From JAHFPN01 sp036559465 (GTDB lineage: Bacteria; Pseudomonadota; Alphaproteobacteria; Rhizobiales; Xanthobacteraceae), in NCBI GenBank assembly GCA_036559465.1, contig DATBTC010000017.1, positions 1 to 64,000 on the forward strand: DNA of 64,000 nucleotides. The letters are read 5' to 3'. A model generated the notes under the pieces. The model did no database searches. It was given only the letters and a program-made list of their open reading frames with translations, and was not told the DNA's origin. Positions 43,905 through 51,912 of this stretch are shown piece after piece. The number at the start of each line of letters is the position of its first letter. Within the stretch, counting starts at the first letter, position 1. A program made the translations under genes and the position numbers.

Positions 43905-44180
43905 TCAGGAGGCGAACTCGACGCCGATCCGGTTATTGTAGCGCCAGCGCAGATTGCAGAAGTGCTTGCTGCCGTCGGCGAAGATCAGGTCGAATACCGC
44001 CGGTACGTCGAGCGTGTTGGCAACTTCGATGCAGGCGCCGTGTTTGGTCATATTGCGCACGACGCAATCGAATACCGAGAAGTGGTTGTTGAAGACGATT
44101 TTCCCAGCCTTCAACGTACGCAGACGCGGCTCGACGCGGCGGTTGGGAGCAGGCATCTCTTGTGCAGTCGAGCCGGGCAT
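43905..44180 (-). CDS. PilZ domain protein
   Basis: A 91-residue single-domain PilZ protein. The basic N-terminal motif is MPAPNRRVEPRLRTLKAGK (about residues 9-27), and the second motif VVRNMTKHGACIEVAN matches the D/NxSxxG-type segment in relaxed form. PilZ domains bind cyclic di-GMP; here the RxxxR part is altered, so binding is uncertain. It converges on gpt. A short 6-bp hairpin (44287-44302) lies between it and copA. Confidence 0.8.
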   Translation of the reverse strand: MPGSTAQEMPAPNRRVEPRLRTLKAGKIVFNNHFSVFDCVVRNMTKHGACIEVANTLDVPAVFDLIFADGSKHFCNLRWRYNNRIGVEFAS

Positions 44181-44346
44181 GACGATTCGGATTCTTTCGC
44201 TGTTCTACGTGGGGGGAAGATGCACGATTCAAAATCGAAGCGAATTTCATTCCGATGCTACGCTTAATACATATCGATTCGTTAACCGCCCGAAAGCGGG
44301 CGATCCGGCGAACCCGGCCGCTTCGGTGTTTACCGAAAGGATCGGT

Positions 44347-46701
44347 TCACCTTTCCAGGCGCATCCGCCGCAGCCGCAGCGCGTTGGCGATCACGCTGAC
44401 CGAGGAGGCTGCCATGGCCGCCGCGGCGACGATGGGCGAGAGCAGAATCCCAAAGAAGGGATAGAGCAGGCCGGCCGCGACCGGCACGCCGGCGGCGTTA
44501 TAGATGAAGGCGAAGAAAAGGTTCTGCCGGATATTTCGCATGGTTGCGGCCGAAAGCCGGCGCGCGCGCACGATGCCGAGCAGATCGCCCCGCAAGAGCG
44601 TGATGCCCGCGCTCTCCATCGCCACGTCGGTGCCGGTGCCCATGGCGATGCCGACATCGGCGGCGGCCAGCGCCGGCGCATCGTTCACGCCGTCGCCGGC
44701 CATGGCCACGATGCGGCCTTCGGCGCGCAGGCGCTCGACGATTTGGCTCTTCGCTTCGGGCAGTACCTCGGCCTCGACCTCTGCGATGCCGAGCCGCCGC
44801 GCCACGGCTTCGGCAGTGGCGCGATTATCGCCGGTGAGCATGACGATGCGGATGTCCTCGAGCGTGAGGGCGGCGAGCGCCGCGGCCGTCGTGGCCTTCA
44901 CCGGGTCGGCGATGGCGAGCAGACCCGCAAGCTTGCCGTCGACCGCGATGAAGATAGCCGTCGCGCCTTCGGCGCGTTGACGCGCCGCTTCGGATTCGAG
45001 CATGTCGCTCATGGCGCCCAGCTCGGCGAGGTAGCGCGCGTTGCCGAGCGCGACTTTCTTGCCCTCGACACGGCCGATCGCGCCCTTGCCGGGCGGCGAA
45101 TCGAATTCGGTCGCGTCCGCGAATTTTATTCCGCGCTCGTTCGCCGCCGCGACGATCGCGCTGGCCAGCGGATGCTCGCTCATGCGCTCGACGCTCGCCG
45201 CAAGGCGAAGCAATTCGTCGGCCTCGAAGCCCGGAGCGGGAACGATCACGGTTACTTTGGGCTTGCCTTCGGTCAGTGTCCCGGTCTTGTCGATCACCAG
45301 CGTATCGACACTTTCCATGCGCTCGAGCGCGGCCGCATTCTTGATCAATACGCCCATCTCGGCGCCCTTGCCGATGCCGACCATGATCGACATGGGCGTC
45401 GCCAGCCCGAGCGCGCAGGGGCAGGCGATGATGAGCACCGTGACGGCTGCAATGAGACCGAAGCCGAAGCGCGGCTCGGGTCCGAAGGTGGCCCAGGCGG
45501 CGAAGGCGAGCAGCGCCACCGCGATCACCATCGGGACGAACCAGGCGGAGACCTTGTCGGCGAGACGCTGGATCGGCGCCGCGCTGCGCTGGGCCTCGGC
45601 CACCAGCCGCACGATCTGCGCCAGCAGCGTGTCGCTGCCGACCTTTTCGGCGCGCATGATGAAGCCGCCGGTGGTGTTCAGCGTGCTGCCGATCAGCTTC
45701 GCGCCCGGCTCCTTGGTCAGCGGCATGGATTCGCCGGTGACCATGGACTCGTCGATGCTTGAACGCCCCTCCACGAGAACGCCGTCGACTGGTACCTTCT
45801 CGCCCGGTCGCACGCGCAGACGGTCGCCGACGGCGACCACGGCCAGGGAAACTTCTTCTTCGCCGCCGTCGGACTTGATCCGGCGCGCGGTTTTTGGTGC
45901 GAGGTCGAGCAGCGCGCGGATCGCGCCTGAAGTGTGCTCGCGCGCGGTGAGCTCGAGCACCTGCCCGAGCAACACTAAGACTGTAATGACTGCGGCGGCT
46001 TCGAAATAGACCGCGACCGCGCCGTGATGGTCGCGGAAGGCGGCCGGGAATATGCCGGGGTAGAATGTGGCCACGACGCTAAAGGCCCAGGCGATGCCGG
46101 TGCCGAGCGCGATCAGCGTGAACATGTTGAGGTTGCGCGTGAGCAGCGATTGCCAGCCGCGCACGAAGAACGGCCAGCCGGCCCACAGCACGACCGGCGT
46201 TGCGATGGCGAACTGCACGTAGTTGGAGTTCTGCATCGATAGAAATTCGAGCCCGAAAATGTGGTTGCCCATTTCCAGGGCGACCACCGGCACAGTCAGC
46301 GCGAGCCCGACCCAGAAGCGGCGGCGCATGTCGAGGAGTTCAGGGTTCGGGCCGGTTTCGCCCGTCGCGATCAGTGGCTCGAGCGCCATGCCGCAGATCG
46401 GGCAGGCGCCGGGGCCGACCTGTCGGATCTGCGGGTGCATCGGGCAGGTGTAGATCGTGCCCTCAGGCACGGCTGCGGCCGGCGCGGCCTCGCCGAGATA
46501 GCGCTCCGGATCAGCGATGAACTTCTTGCGGCAGCCGGCGGAACAGAAATAATAGGTCCGGCCGGCATGCTCGGCGCGATGCTTGGCGGTATGCGGATCG
46601 ACCTGCATGCCGCACACGGGGTCCGTCGCGAGGTTGGCCGCAGTGGGTGTTTGAGGCGCCGGGCCGTGATCGTGCGAAGCGTGTGCCATCGGATTTGCCA
46701 T
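44347..46701 (-). CDS. copA: Copper-translocating P-type ATPase (CopA-like, P1B)
   Basis: A 784-residue P1B-ATPase exporting copper. After a His-rich start (MAHASHDHGPAPQ) come a YHS domain (DPVCGMQVDPHTAKHR; YYFCSAGCRKKF) and a heavy-metal-binding domain (YTCPMHPQIRQVGPGACPICG). The core has the transport motif ACPCALGLATP, the phosphorylation site IDKTGTLTEGKPK, the HP locus ERMSEHPLAS and GDGVND. It lacks the usual GMxCxxC N-terminal HMA domain, a known variant. The start is ATG 46701 or 46689; the promoter model below favours either with a very short leader. It is divergent from csoR and sits behind the shared operator. Confidence 0.92.
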   Translation of the reverse strand: MANPMAHASHDHGPAPQTPTAANLATDPVCGMQVDPHTAKHRAEHAGRTYYFCSAGCRKKFIADPERYLGEAAPAAAVPEGTIYTCPMHPQIRQVGPGACPICGMALEPLIATGETGPNPELLDMRRRFWVGLALTVPVVALEMGNHIFGLEFLSMQNSNYVQFAIATPVVLWAGWPFFVRGWQSLLTRNLNMFTLIALGTGIAWAFSVVATFYPGIFPAAFRDHHGAVAVYFEAAAVITVLVLLGQVLELTAREHTSGAIRALLDLAPKTARRIKSDGGEEEVSLAVVAVGDRLRVRPGEKVPVDGVLVEGRSSIDESMVTGESMPLTKEPGAKLIGSTLNTTGGFIMRAEKVGSDTLLAQIVRLVAEAQRSAAPIQRLADKVSAWFVPMVIAVALLAFAAWATFGPEPRFGFGLIAAVTVLIIACPCALGLATPMSIMVGIGKGAEMGVLIKNAAALERMESVDTLVIDKTGTLTEGKPKVTVIVPAPGFEADELLRLAASVERMSEHPLASAIVAAANERGIKFADATEFDSPPGKGAIGRVEGKKVALGNARYLAELGAMSDMLESEAARQRAEGATAIFIAVDGKLAGLLAIADPVKATTAAALAALTLEDIRIVMLTGDNRATAEAVARRLGIAEVEAEVLPEAKSQIVERLRAEGRIVAMAGDGVNDAPALAAADVGIAMGTGTDVAMESAGITLLRGDLLGIVRARRLSAATMRNIRQNLFFAFIYNAAGVPVAAGLLYPFFGILLSPIVAAAAMAASSVSVIANALRLRRMRLER

Positions 46702-46723
46702 ATATACCCCCATGGGGTATATA
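46695..46723 (+). promoter_or_regulatory. Predicted csoR promoter (TTGCCA-N17-TATATA)
   Basis: TTGCCA at 46695-46700 and TATATA at 46718-46723 are separated by exactly 17 nt. The predicted transcription start, about 7 nt downstream, falls on the A of the csoR ATG at 46730, so the mRNA would be leaderless. No Shine-Dalgarno is seen, which fits. The palindromic operator lies inside the spacer and -10. This is a pattern-based prediction. Confidence 0.5.
46701..46723. promoter_or_regulatory. CsoR-type operator, perfect 10-bp inverted repeat with 3-nt spacer
   Basis: TATATACCCC (46701-46710), CAT, GGGGTATATA (46714-46723) is a perfect palindrome. Repeats of the form ATACCCC...GGGGTAT are typical binding sites of CsoR/RcnR-family repressors. 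It fills most of the 28-bp gap between the divergent copA and csoR start codons, so one bound repressor could shut both genes until Cu(I) releases it. Confidence 0.8.
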
Positions 46724-46746
46724 GACCCCATGCGCAAGGAAGCCAA
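46718..46746 (-). promoter_or_regulatory. Predicted copA promoter (TTGGCT-N17-TATATA)
   Basis: On the minus strand TTGGCT (46746-46741) and TATATA (46723-46718) are 17 nt apart. The hexamer TATATA is self-complementary and is the same -10 used in the csoR promoter model. Predicted initiation is near 46711, giving a leader of about 10 nt to ATG 46701 or 22 nt to ATG 46689. The -35 lies within csoR codons. Prediction only. Confidence 0.45.
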
Positions 46747-47005
46747 GTCCTCAAGTCTGAAGCGGCTCGGCCGCATCGAGGGCCAGGTGCGCGGACTCGC
46801 GCGCATGGTCGAGGATGACCGCTATTGCATCGATATTGTGACGCAGATTTCAGCGGTACGCGCCGCGCTGCGGCGGGTCGAGGAAGAGGTGCTCGCCGAT
46901 CACATCGACCATTGTGTCGATCACGCGATCAAGAGCGGCGATCGGCGCGAGCAGCGGAAAAAAGTTGCGGAACTGATGGACGTGGTGCGAAGGGCCGAGC
47001 GCTAG
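46730..47005 (+). CDS. csoR: CsoR family copper-sensing transcriptional repressor
   Basis: A 91-residue CsoR/RcnR-type four-helix regulator. The conserved KRLGRIEGQVRGLARMVED (about residues 11-29) is followed by the Cu(I) ligands Cys33, His58 and Cys62. Their spacing of 25 and 4 is the same as the C36-H61-C65 set of Mycobacterium CsoR, which argues for copper rather than the nickel/formaldehyde members. The divergent copper ATPase gene supports this. An upstream in-frame ATG at 46712 exists. The stop codon directly abuts that of the converging core-metE. Confidence 0.92.
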   Translation: MRKEAKSSSLKRLGRIEGQVRGLARMVEDDRYCIDIVTQISAVRAALRRVEEEVLADHIDHCVDHAIKSGDRREQRKKVAELMDVVRRAER

Positions 47006-48025
47006 TCAGCCCAGCCGCTTCCTCGCCAGCGCCGCACCTTTCGCCAGTGCTTCAAGCTTGGCAGTCGCAACTTCGCGCCGCATCGGCGCCATGCCGCAAT
47101 TGGTGCAGGCGATGATGTTCTCCTTCGGCACGTATTTCGCCGCTTCGGCCAAGACGCCTGCGACTTCCTCTGGCGTCTCGATCGCGTCGCTGGCGACATC
47201 GATCGCGCCGACGAGAACATCCTTGCCTTTGAGCAGGCGGAGGAGCTCGATCGGCACATGCGAGTGGATGCACTCGACCGAAACCTGATCGATATTGCTC
47301 CTGGCCAATACCGGAAAAATCTCTTCGTACTGCCGCCATTTTTCGCCGAGCGTCGCCTTCCAGTCGATATTGGCCTTGATGCCGTAGCCGTAGCAGATAT
47401 GCACGGCGCTGGTGCATTTCAGGCCCTGCGCCGCACGCTCGAGCGCCGCGATGCCCCACTCATTCACTTCGCCCATGTAGACATTGAAAGCCGGCTCATC
47501 GAACTGGATCACATCAATGCCGTCCGCTTCGAGCGCGCGCGCCTCTTCGTTCAAGAGCGCGGCGAAGGCCATGGCCATTTTCACGCGGTCGCCATAGTGG
47601 CGGTCGGCCACCGTATCGACGATGGTCATGGGGCCGGGGAGGGTGAATTTCATTTTGCGCTTGGTGTGCGCGCGAGCGATGCGCGCCTCGGTCGCGTGCA
47701 CGCGGCCCTTGAGGCGCAGCGCGCTCACCACCTGCGGCACCATGGCCTTGTAGCGGTCGGCGCGAATGCCGATCTCGATCTTGTGCTCGAAGTCGATGCC
47801 TTCGACGAATTCGACGAAGCCGTGGACGAAATGTTGGCGCGACTGTTCGCCGTCGGAGACGATGTCGATGCCGGCGTCTTCCTGCTCCTTGAGCGCCAGA
47901 ATCGTCGCGTCGCGCTTGGCCTCGGCCAGTGCATCGCCCGAAAGCTGCCACGGTGCCCACAGGCGATTCGGCTCGGCTAACCAAGCGGGTTTCGGCAAGC
48001 TGCCGGCGACGGTGGTCGGAAACAT
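47006..48025 (-). CDS. Core-MetE cobalamin-independent methionine synthase
   Basis: A 339-residue protein corresponding to the C-terminal catalytic half of MetE, without the N-terminal folate domain. The start MFPTTVAGSLPKPAWLAEP is typical of stand-alone core-MetE proteins. The zinc ligands are His209 and Cys211 in AVHICYGYG, Glu251 in VSVECIHSH, and Cys310 in ACTNCGMAPM. Core-MetE proteins methylate homocysteine, in some anaerobes from a corrinoid protein; the methyl donor here is unknown. Longer in-frame starts (48058 and beyond) exist but are unconserved. It is clearly distinct from the tandem pair at 33.4-35.6 kb. Confidence 0.85.
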   Translation of the reverse strand: MFPTTVAGSLPKPAWLAEPNRLWAPWQLSGDALAEAKRDATILALKEQEDAGIDIVSDGEQSRQHFVHGFVEFVEGIDFEHKIEIGIRADRYKAMVPQVVSALRLKGRVHATEARIARAHTKRKMKFTLPGPMTIVDTVADRHYGDRVKMAMAFAALLNEEARALEADGIDVIQFDEPAFNVYMGEVNEWGIAALERAAQGLKCTSAVHICYGYGIKANIDWKATLGEKWRQYEEIFPVLARSNIDQVSVECIHSHVPIELLRLLKGKDVLVGAIDVASDAIETPEEVAGVLAEAAKYVPKENIIACTNCGMAPMRREVATAKLEALAKGAALARKRLG

Positions 48026-48174
48026 CGGGGAGTTCTCGGCGGGCGGCGGATCATACATAGGTTCGGCCGTCAGCGGCATCGGGCGACGCAAGGGTGCCAT
48101 GCACGAATCCGCCCGTTTGCCCACGCCAGTGGGCCATTTGAGCGGGGAGTACCGCGCGCGTATGGTCCGCCCGC

Positions 48175-48263
48175 GCCGACGTGGCGGAACTGGTAGACGC
48201 ATGGGACTTAAAATCCCTCGGGGGGAAACCCCCTTGCAGGTTCGACCCCTGCCGTCGGCACCA
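48175..48263 (+). tRNA. tRNA-Leu (anticodon TAA)
   Basis: An 89-nt tRNA with encoded CCA. The acceptor stem is GCCGACG/CGTCGGC, the D loop has TGGTAGACGC, the anticodon loop is ACTTAAAA with anticodon TAA (UAA), a long variable arm GGGGGGAAACCCCC follows, and the T arm is GCAGGTTCGACCCCTGC. The long variable arm and anticodon identify tRNA-Leu(UAA). It lies between core-metE and the small DUF6494 gene. Confidence 0.97.
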
Positions 48264-48288
48264 AGGGTTTAGCGAAAAGGAAGCGGCA

Positions 48289-48495
48289 ATGAACGAAGAC
48301 GCATTCAATACCAGCATCCGCAAGTTCCTGAAGCAGGTCGGTGTCACCTCGCAGCGCGAGATCGAGCTGGCGGTGCGTGCGGCTTTGGCTTCCGGCAAGC
48401 TCAAGGGCAACGAAAAGCTGCCGGCCAAGATGGTGCTCACGATCGGGCCGATCGGCCTCACGCACGAGATCGTGGAAGAAATCGTGCTCGGCTAG
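48289..48495 (+). CDS. DUF6494 family small protein
   Basis: A 68-residue protein beginning MNEDAFNTSIRKFLKQVGVT and ending IGLTHEIVEEIVLG, mostly helical. The family is a short conserved protein of alphaproteobacteria and relatives with no known function. GGAAGCGG lies 6 nt before the ATG. The stop TAG at 48493-48495 shares CTAG with the stop of the converging monooxygenase gene. Confidence 0.8.
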   Translation: MNEDAFNTSIRKFLKQVGVTSQREIELAVRAALASGKLKGNEKLPAKMVLTIGPIGLTHEIVEEIVLG

Positions 48496-49682
48496 CGCGG
48501 CGTGGATCCGGCATCGTAATCGTAGATCCACTCGTTGCGCTTGATCAGGCCTTCGCCGCCCATTGCGCGGAGCGCGACATCGCGGGCGAACGCCAACGGT
48601 CCGCTCAGGCGATAATAGAGTCCAGTGGAGCGCGCGGCAGTCTGCAGGCGCGCGGTGCGCGACGCGCGCTCGGTTTCATACGCGCGCAGCGCCGCGGGCG
48701 CATCGCTCGCGCCCTTCAAGTGACGGCCGAGCACGAGTGCGTCCTCGAGCGCGGCGGCGGCACCCTGCGCCATGAACGGAAGCATCGGATGCGCGGCATC
48801 GCCGAGCAGCGTCAGCGCGCCGCGGCCCCAGTTGGTGAGCGGCGGCAGATCGTGCAGCGCCCAGCGGCGGAATTCGCCGGCCGCCGACAGCACCGCGCGC
48901 GGCGCTGCGGCCCATTTCTCGAAGGCGGGAGCGAGCGACTTCGCGTCCGCCGTCGCGTTCCAATCCTCGCTCTGCCATTGGTCGGCGAAGATCGCGACCA
49001 CGTTGATGCGCGCGCCGCCTGCGACCGGGTAATGCACGAGGTGCCCGCCCGGCCCTAGCCACAGTCGCACCGCAGGCTCGCTGAAGGGCGCTGGCACCTG
49101 CGAGGCCTGCAGCACCGCGCGCCAGGCGACGAGATTGTGAAAGACGGGCGTGGCATCCGGGTGCAGCCGCGCGCGGATGCCCGACCACAGCCCGTCGGCG
49201 GCAATGAGCGCGATCCCGCTGCGCTCGCTCCCCTTGCCGGGACGCAAGGAGTGCGCGGTGACGCCGCGCTTGTGCTCGGCGAAATCCGTGATCGTAGTGC
49301 CGAGCTCGAGCTCGATGTCCGGGTGATCGGCGGCGGCTAGATACAATTCCTGCTGCAAGTCGGCGCGCGCGGCGAGCAACCAAGGCGCGCCGTCGCCGGA
49401 CGCGGCAGCCAGCGGGGCTTCGACGATAACGGCGCCGGTCTTACCGTCGCAGACCTTCAGCGAGCGGGCCTCGACGGCGCGTTCGCGCAGCCGCTCTAGC
49501 ACGCCGAGCGCGGCGAGCGCCCGCGTTGCGTTGGGGGAGAGCTGAATACCGGCGCCGATCGTTTCGATCTTGTCGGCGCGCTCGCACAGGATGACGCGAA
49601 AGCCGGCCTTGGCCAGAACGAGCGCGGCGGCGAGCCCGCCAATGCCCGCACCCGCGACGATGACGGTACGCGAACGCGCCAC
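48492..49682 (-). CDS. FAD-dependent aromatic monooxygenase (salicylate hydroxylase-like)
   Basis: A 396-residue class A flavoprotein monooxygenase. The Rossmann motif is VAGAGIGGLAAALVLAKAG (about residues 9-27), the DG motif ALIAADGLWSGIRARL, and the GD motif LLGDAAHPMLPFMAQGAAAALEDA, shown in two parts on either side of HPM. The family includes salicylate and 3-hydroxybenzoate hydroxylases. The NADPH-binding DG and GD motifs are intact. It follows the zf-CHCC gene by 3 nt in the same direction. The substrate cannot be named from sequence. Confidence 0.85.
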   Translation of the reverse strand: MARSRTVIVAGAGIGGLAAALVLAKAGFRVILCERADKIETIGAGIQLSPNATRALAALGVLERLRERAVEARSLKVCDGKTGAVIVEAPLAAASGDGAPWLLAARADLQQELYLAAADHPDIELELGTTITDFAEHKRGVTAHSLRPGKGSERSGIALIAADGLWSGIRARLHPDATPVFHNLVAWRAVLQASQVPAPFSEPAVRLWLGPGGHLVHYPVAGGARINVVAIFADQWQSEDWNATADAKSLAPAFEKWAAAPRAVLSAAGEFRRWALHDLPPLTNWGRGALTLLGDAAHPMLPFMAQGAAAALEDALVLGRHLKGASDAPAALRAYETERASRTARLQTAARSTGLYYRLSGPLAFARDVALRAMGGEGLIKRNEWIYDYDAGSTPR

Positions 49683-49685
49683 GGC

Positions 49686-49931
49686 TCAGGCCGCGGCCCG
49701 TTCCAGCGCGCACTCGGGCGGCCGTGCCTTATCGGGCGCGAGCGCCGGATCATGGCGATAGAGCGTCGAGCAATAGGGGCAGACGATCTCGTCGGCCTCG
49801 CCCATGTCGAGATAGACGTGCGGATGGTCGTGCGGCGGCAGGGCGCCGATGCATTTGAACTCGCGAGCGCCGATCTGGACAACTGGGACGCCGATATCGT
49901 TGTGGAAATGGGGAATGACGGGATCGGCCAT
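49686..49931 (-). CDS. zf-CHCC zinc-finger protein
   Basis: An 81-residue protein with the CHCC zinc site: Cys in REFKCIGALPP, His in HDHPHVYLDMG and the pair in IVCPYCSTLYR (about residues 26-59). This domain is also in the NDUFS6 subunit of complex I. Stand-alone alphaproteobacterial members are conserved, with an unproven role. ATG 49931 is chosen over an in-frame GTG/ATG extension to 50036 because the homologous region begins at MADPVIPHFHND. Confidence 0.82.
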   Translation of the reverse strand: MADPVIPHFHNDIGVPVVQIGAREFKCIGALPPHDHPHVYLDMGEADEIVCPYCSTLYRHDPALAPDKARPPECALERAAA

Positions 49932-50019
49932 GGGCACTTCCGCTCTGCTTGCTGTTTCGCGCGGACCATAGCCATATCGCCGTCCGTGCGAAAGCGGGAC
50001 AATAGAGGGAGAAGCCGCC

Positions 50020-50772
50020 GTGCCGAGCTTTACCAAGGACGGCGTCGAGATCGCTTATCTCGATGAGGGGACTGGCGATCCGATCGTGCTCGTGCACGGC
50101 TTTGCCTCCAATAAGGAGACCAATTGGATCGTGCCCGGCTGGGTCTCGGCACTGAAGGGCGCGGGGCGGCGCGCGATCGCACTCGACAATCGCGGTCACG
50201 GGGCTTCCACCAAGTTCTACGATCCCGCCGACTATGCGCTCGCCAAGATGGGCGGCGACGTGGTCGCACTCATGGATCATCTGAAAATCGATCGCGCCGA
50301 CGTGCTCGGCTATTCCATGGGCGCGCGGATCACCGGCCAGGTCGCTTCCGCCTATGGTGCGCGCGTGCGTTCGGCGATTCTCGGCGGCATCGGCATCCGG
50401 CTGGTGGAAGGCGGAGGCAACGCTGAGGTTATTGCCAAGGCGCTCGAAGCTCCGAGCCGTGCCGAGGTGCGCGATCCGCTCGCGCTCGGATTTCGCGTGT
50501 TCGCGGAGCAGACCCGAAGCGACCTGAAGGCGCTCGCCGCCTGCATGCGCGTGCCGGCGCGGACGATCACGCGGGAGGCGGCGGCCTCGATCCGGGTTCC
50601 GGTTCTGGTTGCGACCGGCACTACCGACGACATCGCCGGCAAGGGTCCGCCGCTGGCGGCGCTGATCCCGGGCGCGGAGGTGCTCGACATTCCCGACCGC
50701 GATCACATGCGCAGCGTGGGCGACCCGGTGTTCAAGCAGGGCGTGATCGATTTTTTGGCACGGCGAGCGTGA
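50020..50772 (+). CDS. Alpha/beta fold hydrolase
   Basis: A 250-residue alpha/beta hydrolase starting with GTG at 50020 (AGGGAGAAG just upstream). The oxyanion segment is VLVHGFASNKETNWIVPGW (about residues 24-42), the nucleophile elbow LGYSMGARITGQVA (Ser near 96), with the acid in VATGTTDDIAG and the histidine in DIPDRDHMRS. It is divergent from the zf-CHCC gene. The substrate is unknown. Confidence 0.82.
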   Translation: MPSFTKDGVEIAYLDEGTGDPIVLVHGFASNKETNWIVPGWVSALKGAGRRAIALDNRGHGASTKFYDPADYALAKMGGDVVALMDHLKIDRADVLGYSMGARITGQVASAYGARVRSAILGGIGIRLVEGGGNAEVIAKALEAPSRAEVRDPLALGFRVFAEQTRSDLKALAACMRVPARTITREAAASIRVPVLVATGTTDDIAGKGPPLAALIPGAEVLDIPDRDHMRSVGDPVFKQGVIDFLARRA

Positions 50773-50998
50773 AAAATCGAATCGCTGGAATCGGTTGGGC
50801 GCGGACCCTGCGAAGCGGAGTCCGCCGCTTCACGAATTGATTCAACAGCGCCGGGCTGCATTTATCGCTCGCTCACTTGTTACCTGAGCGCGGCGGGCCT
50901 TTAGGGCGGCAACGAAACGGCAAGGGTTTTCCCGCCACTATCACCCCCTATATTTGGGTGCTAGAAACCCGCCCCCAGTTCGGCCCAGGGAGCCTCCC

Positions 50999-51841
50999 AT
51001 GGCCCAGCGTCAAGCCAAGTTCGCCCAAGGCGTCCGCACGCTCGATCCGGTGTGGGCGCGCGTACGCGAGGAAGCGGAAGCTGCCGCTGCGCGCGAGCCA
51101 CAGCTCGCGAGCTTCATCTTCGAGACGATCCTCAACCACGATTCGCTCGAGCGCGCTGTCGCCCACCGTATCGCGGCCCGCCTCGACCATCCGGACGTGT
51201 CCGGCGACATGATCCGCCAGGCCTATGACGAGCTGATCGAGGCCGAGCCCTCGACCGGCGAGGCGATCCGCGCCGATATCGGCGCGGTGGTCGATCGCGA
51301 TCCAGCTTGCTCGCGGGCGATCGAGCCGGTGCTCTATTTCAAGGGCTTTCACGCGCTGCAGACCCACCGCCTGGCGCACTTCCTGTGGAAGCGCGGACGG
51401 CAGGATTTCGCGCTCTATCTGCAGAGCAGGTCCTCGTCGGTGTTCGGCGTCGACATCAATCCCGCGACCAAGATCGGCCGCGGCATCTTCATCGATCACG
51501 CCACCGGGGTCGTGATCGGGCAGACCGCGGTGATCGATGACGACGTGTCGATCATGCAGGGTGTCACGCTCGGCGGCACCGGCAAGGAGCGCGGCGACCG
51601 GCATCCGAAGATCCGGCGCGGCGTGCTGATCAGCGCCGGCGCGAAGATTCTCGGCAATATCGAGATCGGGTCCTGCGCGCGCGTGGCCGCGGGTTCGGTG
51701 GTGCTCAAGCCGGTGGCGCCCAACACGACGGTCGCGGGGATTCCGGCCCGCGTCGTGGGCAGTTCCAACTGCGACGACGAGGCGCCCGCCCGCACCATGG
51801 ACCAGATGTTCGACCTGCCGTTCTCCGGCGAGGGCATCTGA
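50999..51841 (+). CDS. cysE: Serine O-acetyltransferase
   Basis: A 280-residue CysE. The N-terminal helical domain (LDPVWARVREEAEAAAAREP) is followed by LYFKGFHALQTHRLAHFLW and the left-handed beta-helix with GIFIDHATGVVIGQTAVID and the HHPxG-like active segment GGTGKERGDRHPKIRRG. It makes O-acetylserine from serine and acetyl-CoA, the first step of cysteine synthesis. The upstream gap (50773-50998) shows a hairpin around 50812-50832 and no gene. The stop is followed 72 bp later by the DUF3126 gene. Confidence 0.94.
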   Translation: MAQRQAKFAQGVRTLDPVWARVREEAEAAAAREPQLASFIFETILNHDSLERAVAHRIAARLDHPDVSGDMIRQAYDELIEAEPSTGEAIRADIGAVVDRDPACSRAIEPVLYFKGFHALQTHRLAHFLWKRGRQDFALYLQSRSSSVFGVDINPATKIGRGIFIDHATGVVIGQTAVIDDDVSIMQGVTLGGTGKERGDRHPKIRRGVLISAGAKILGNIEIGSCARVAAGSVVLKPVAPNTTVAGIPARVVGSSNCDDEAPARTMDQMFDLPFSGEGI

Positions 51842-51912
51842 CCTAGGACGGCTTGCCCGGCCGCTCTGGTCGTGGCTAGGCTCCGGCTTTCGGGGTGACG
51901 CGGGGGATTTTC

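Noticed and set aside
43954..45762. A 602-residue plus-strand frame opposite copA
   Set aside because: Antisense to an ATPase with intact motifs; no start signals or family features.
47003..47008. Possible overlap-driven regulation from tail-to-tail stops (also 1875-1880, 25553-25558, 48492-48495)
   Set aside because: Stop codons of convergent genes abut or share bases at several sites; this is common in compact genomes and needs no special explanation.
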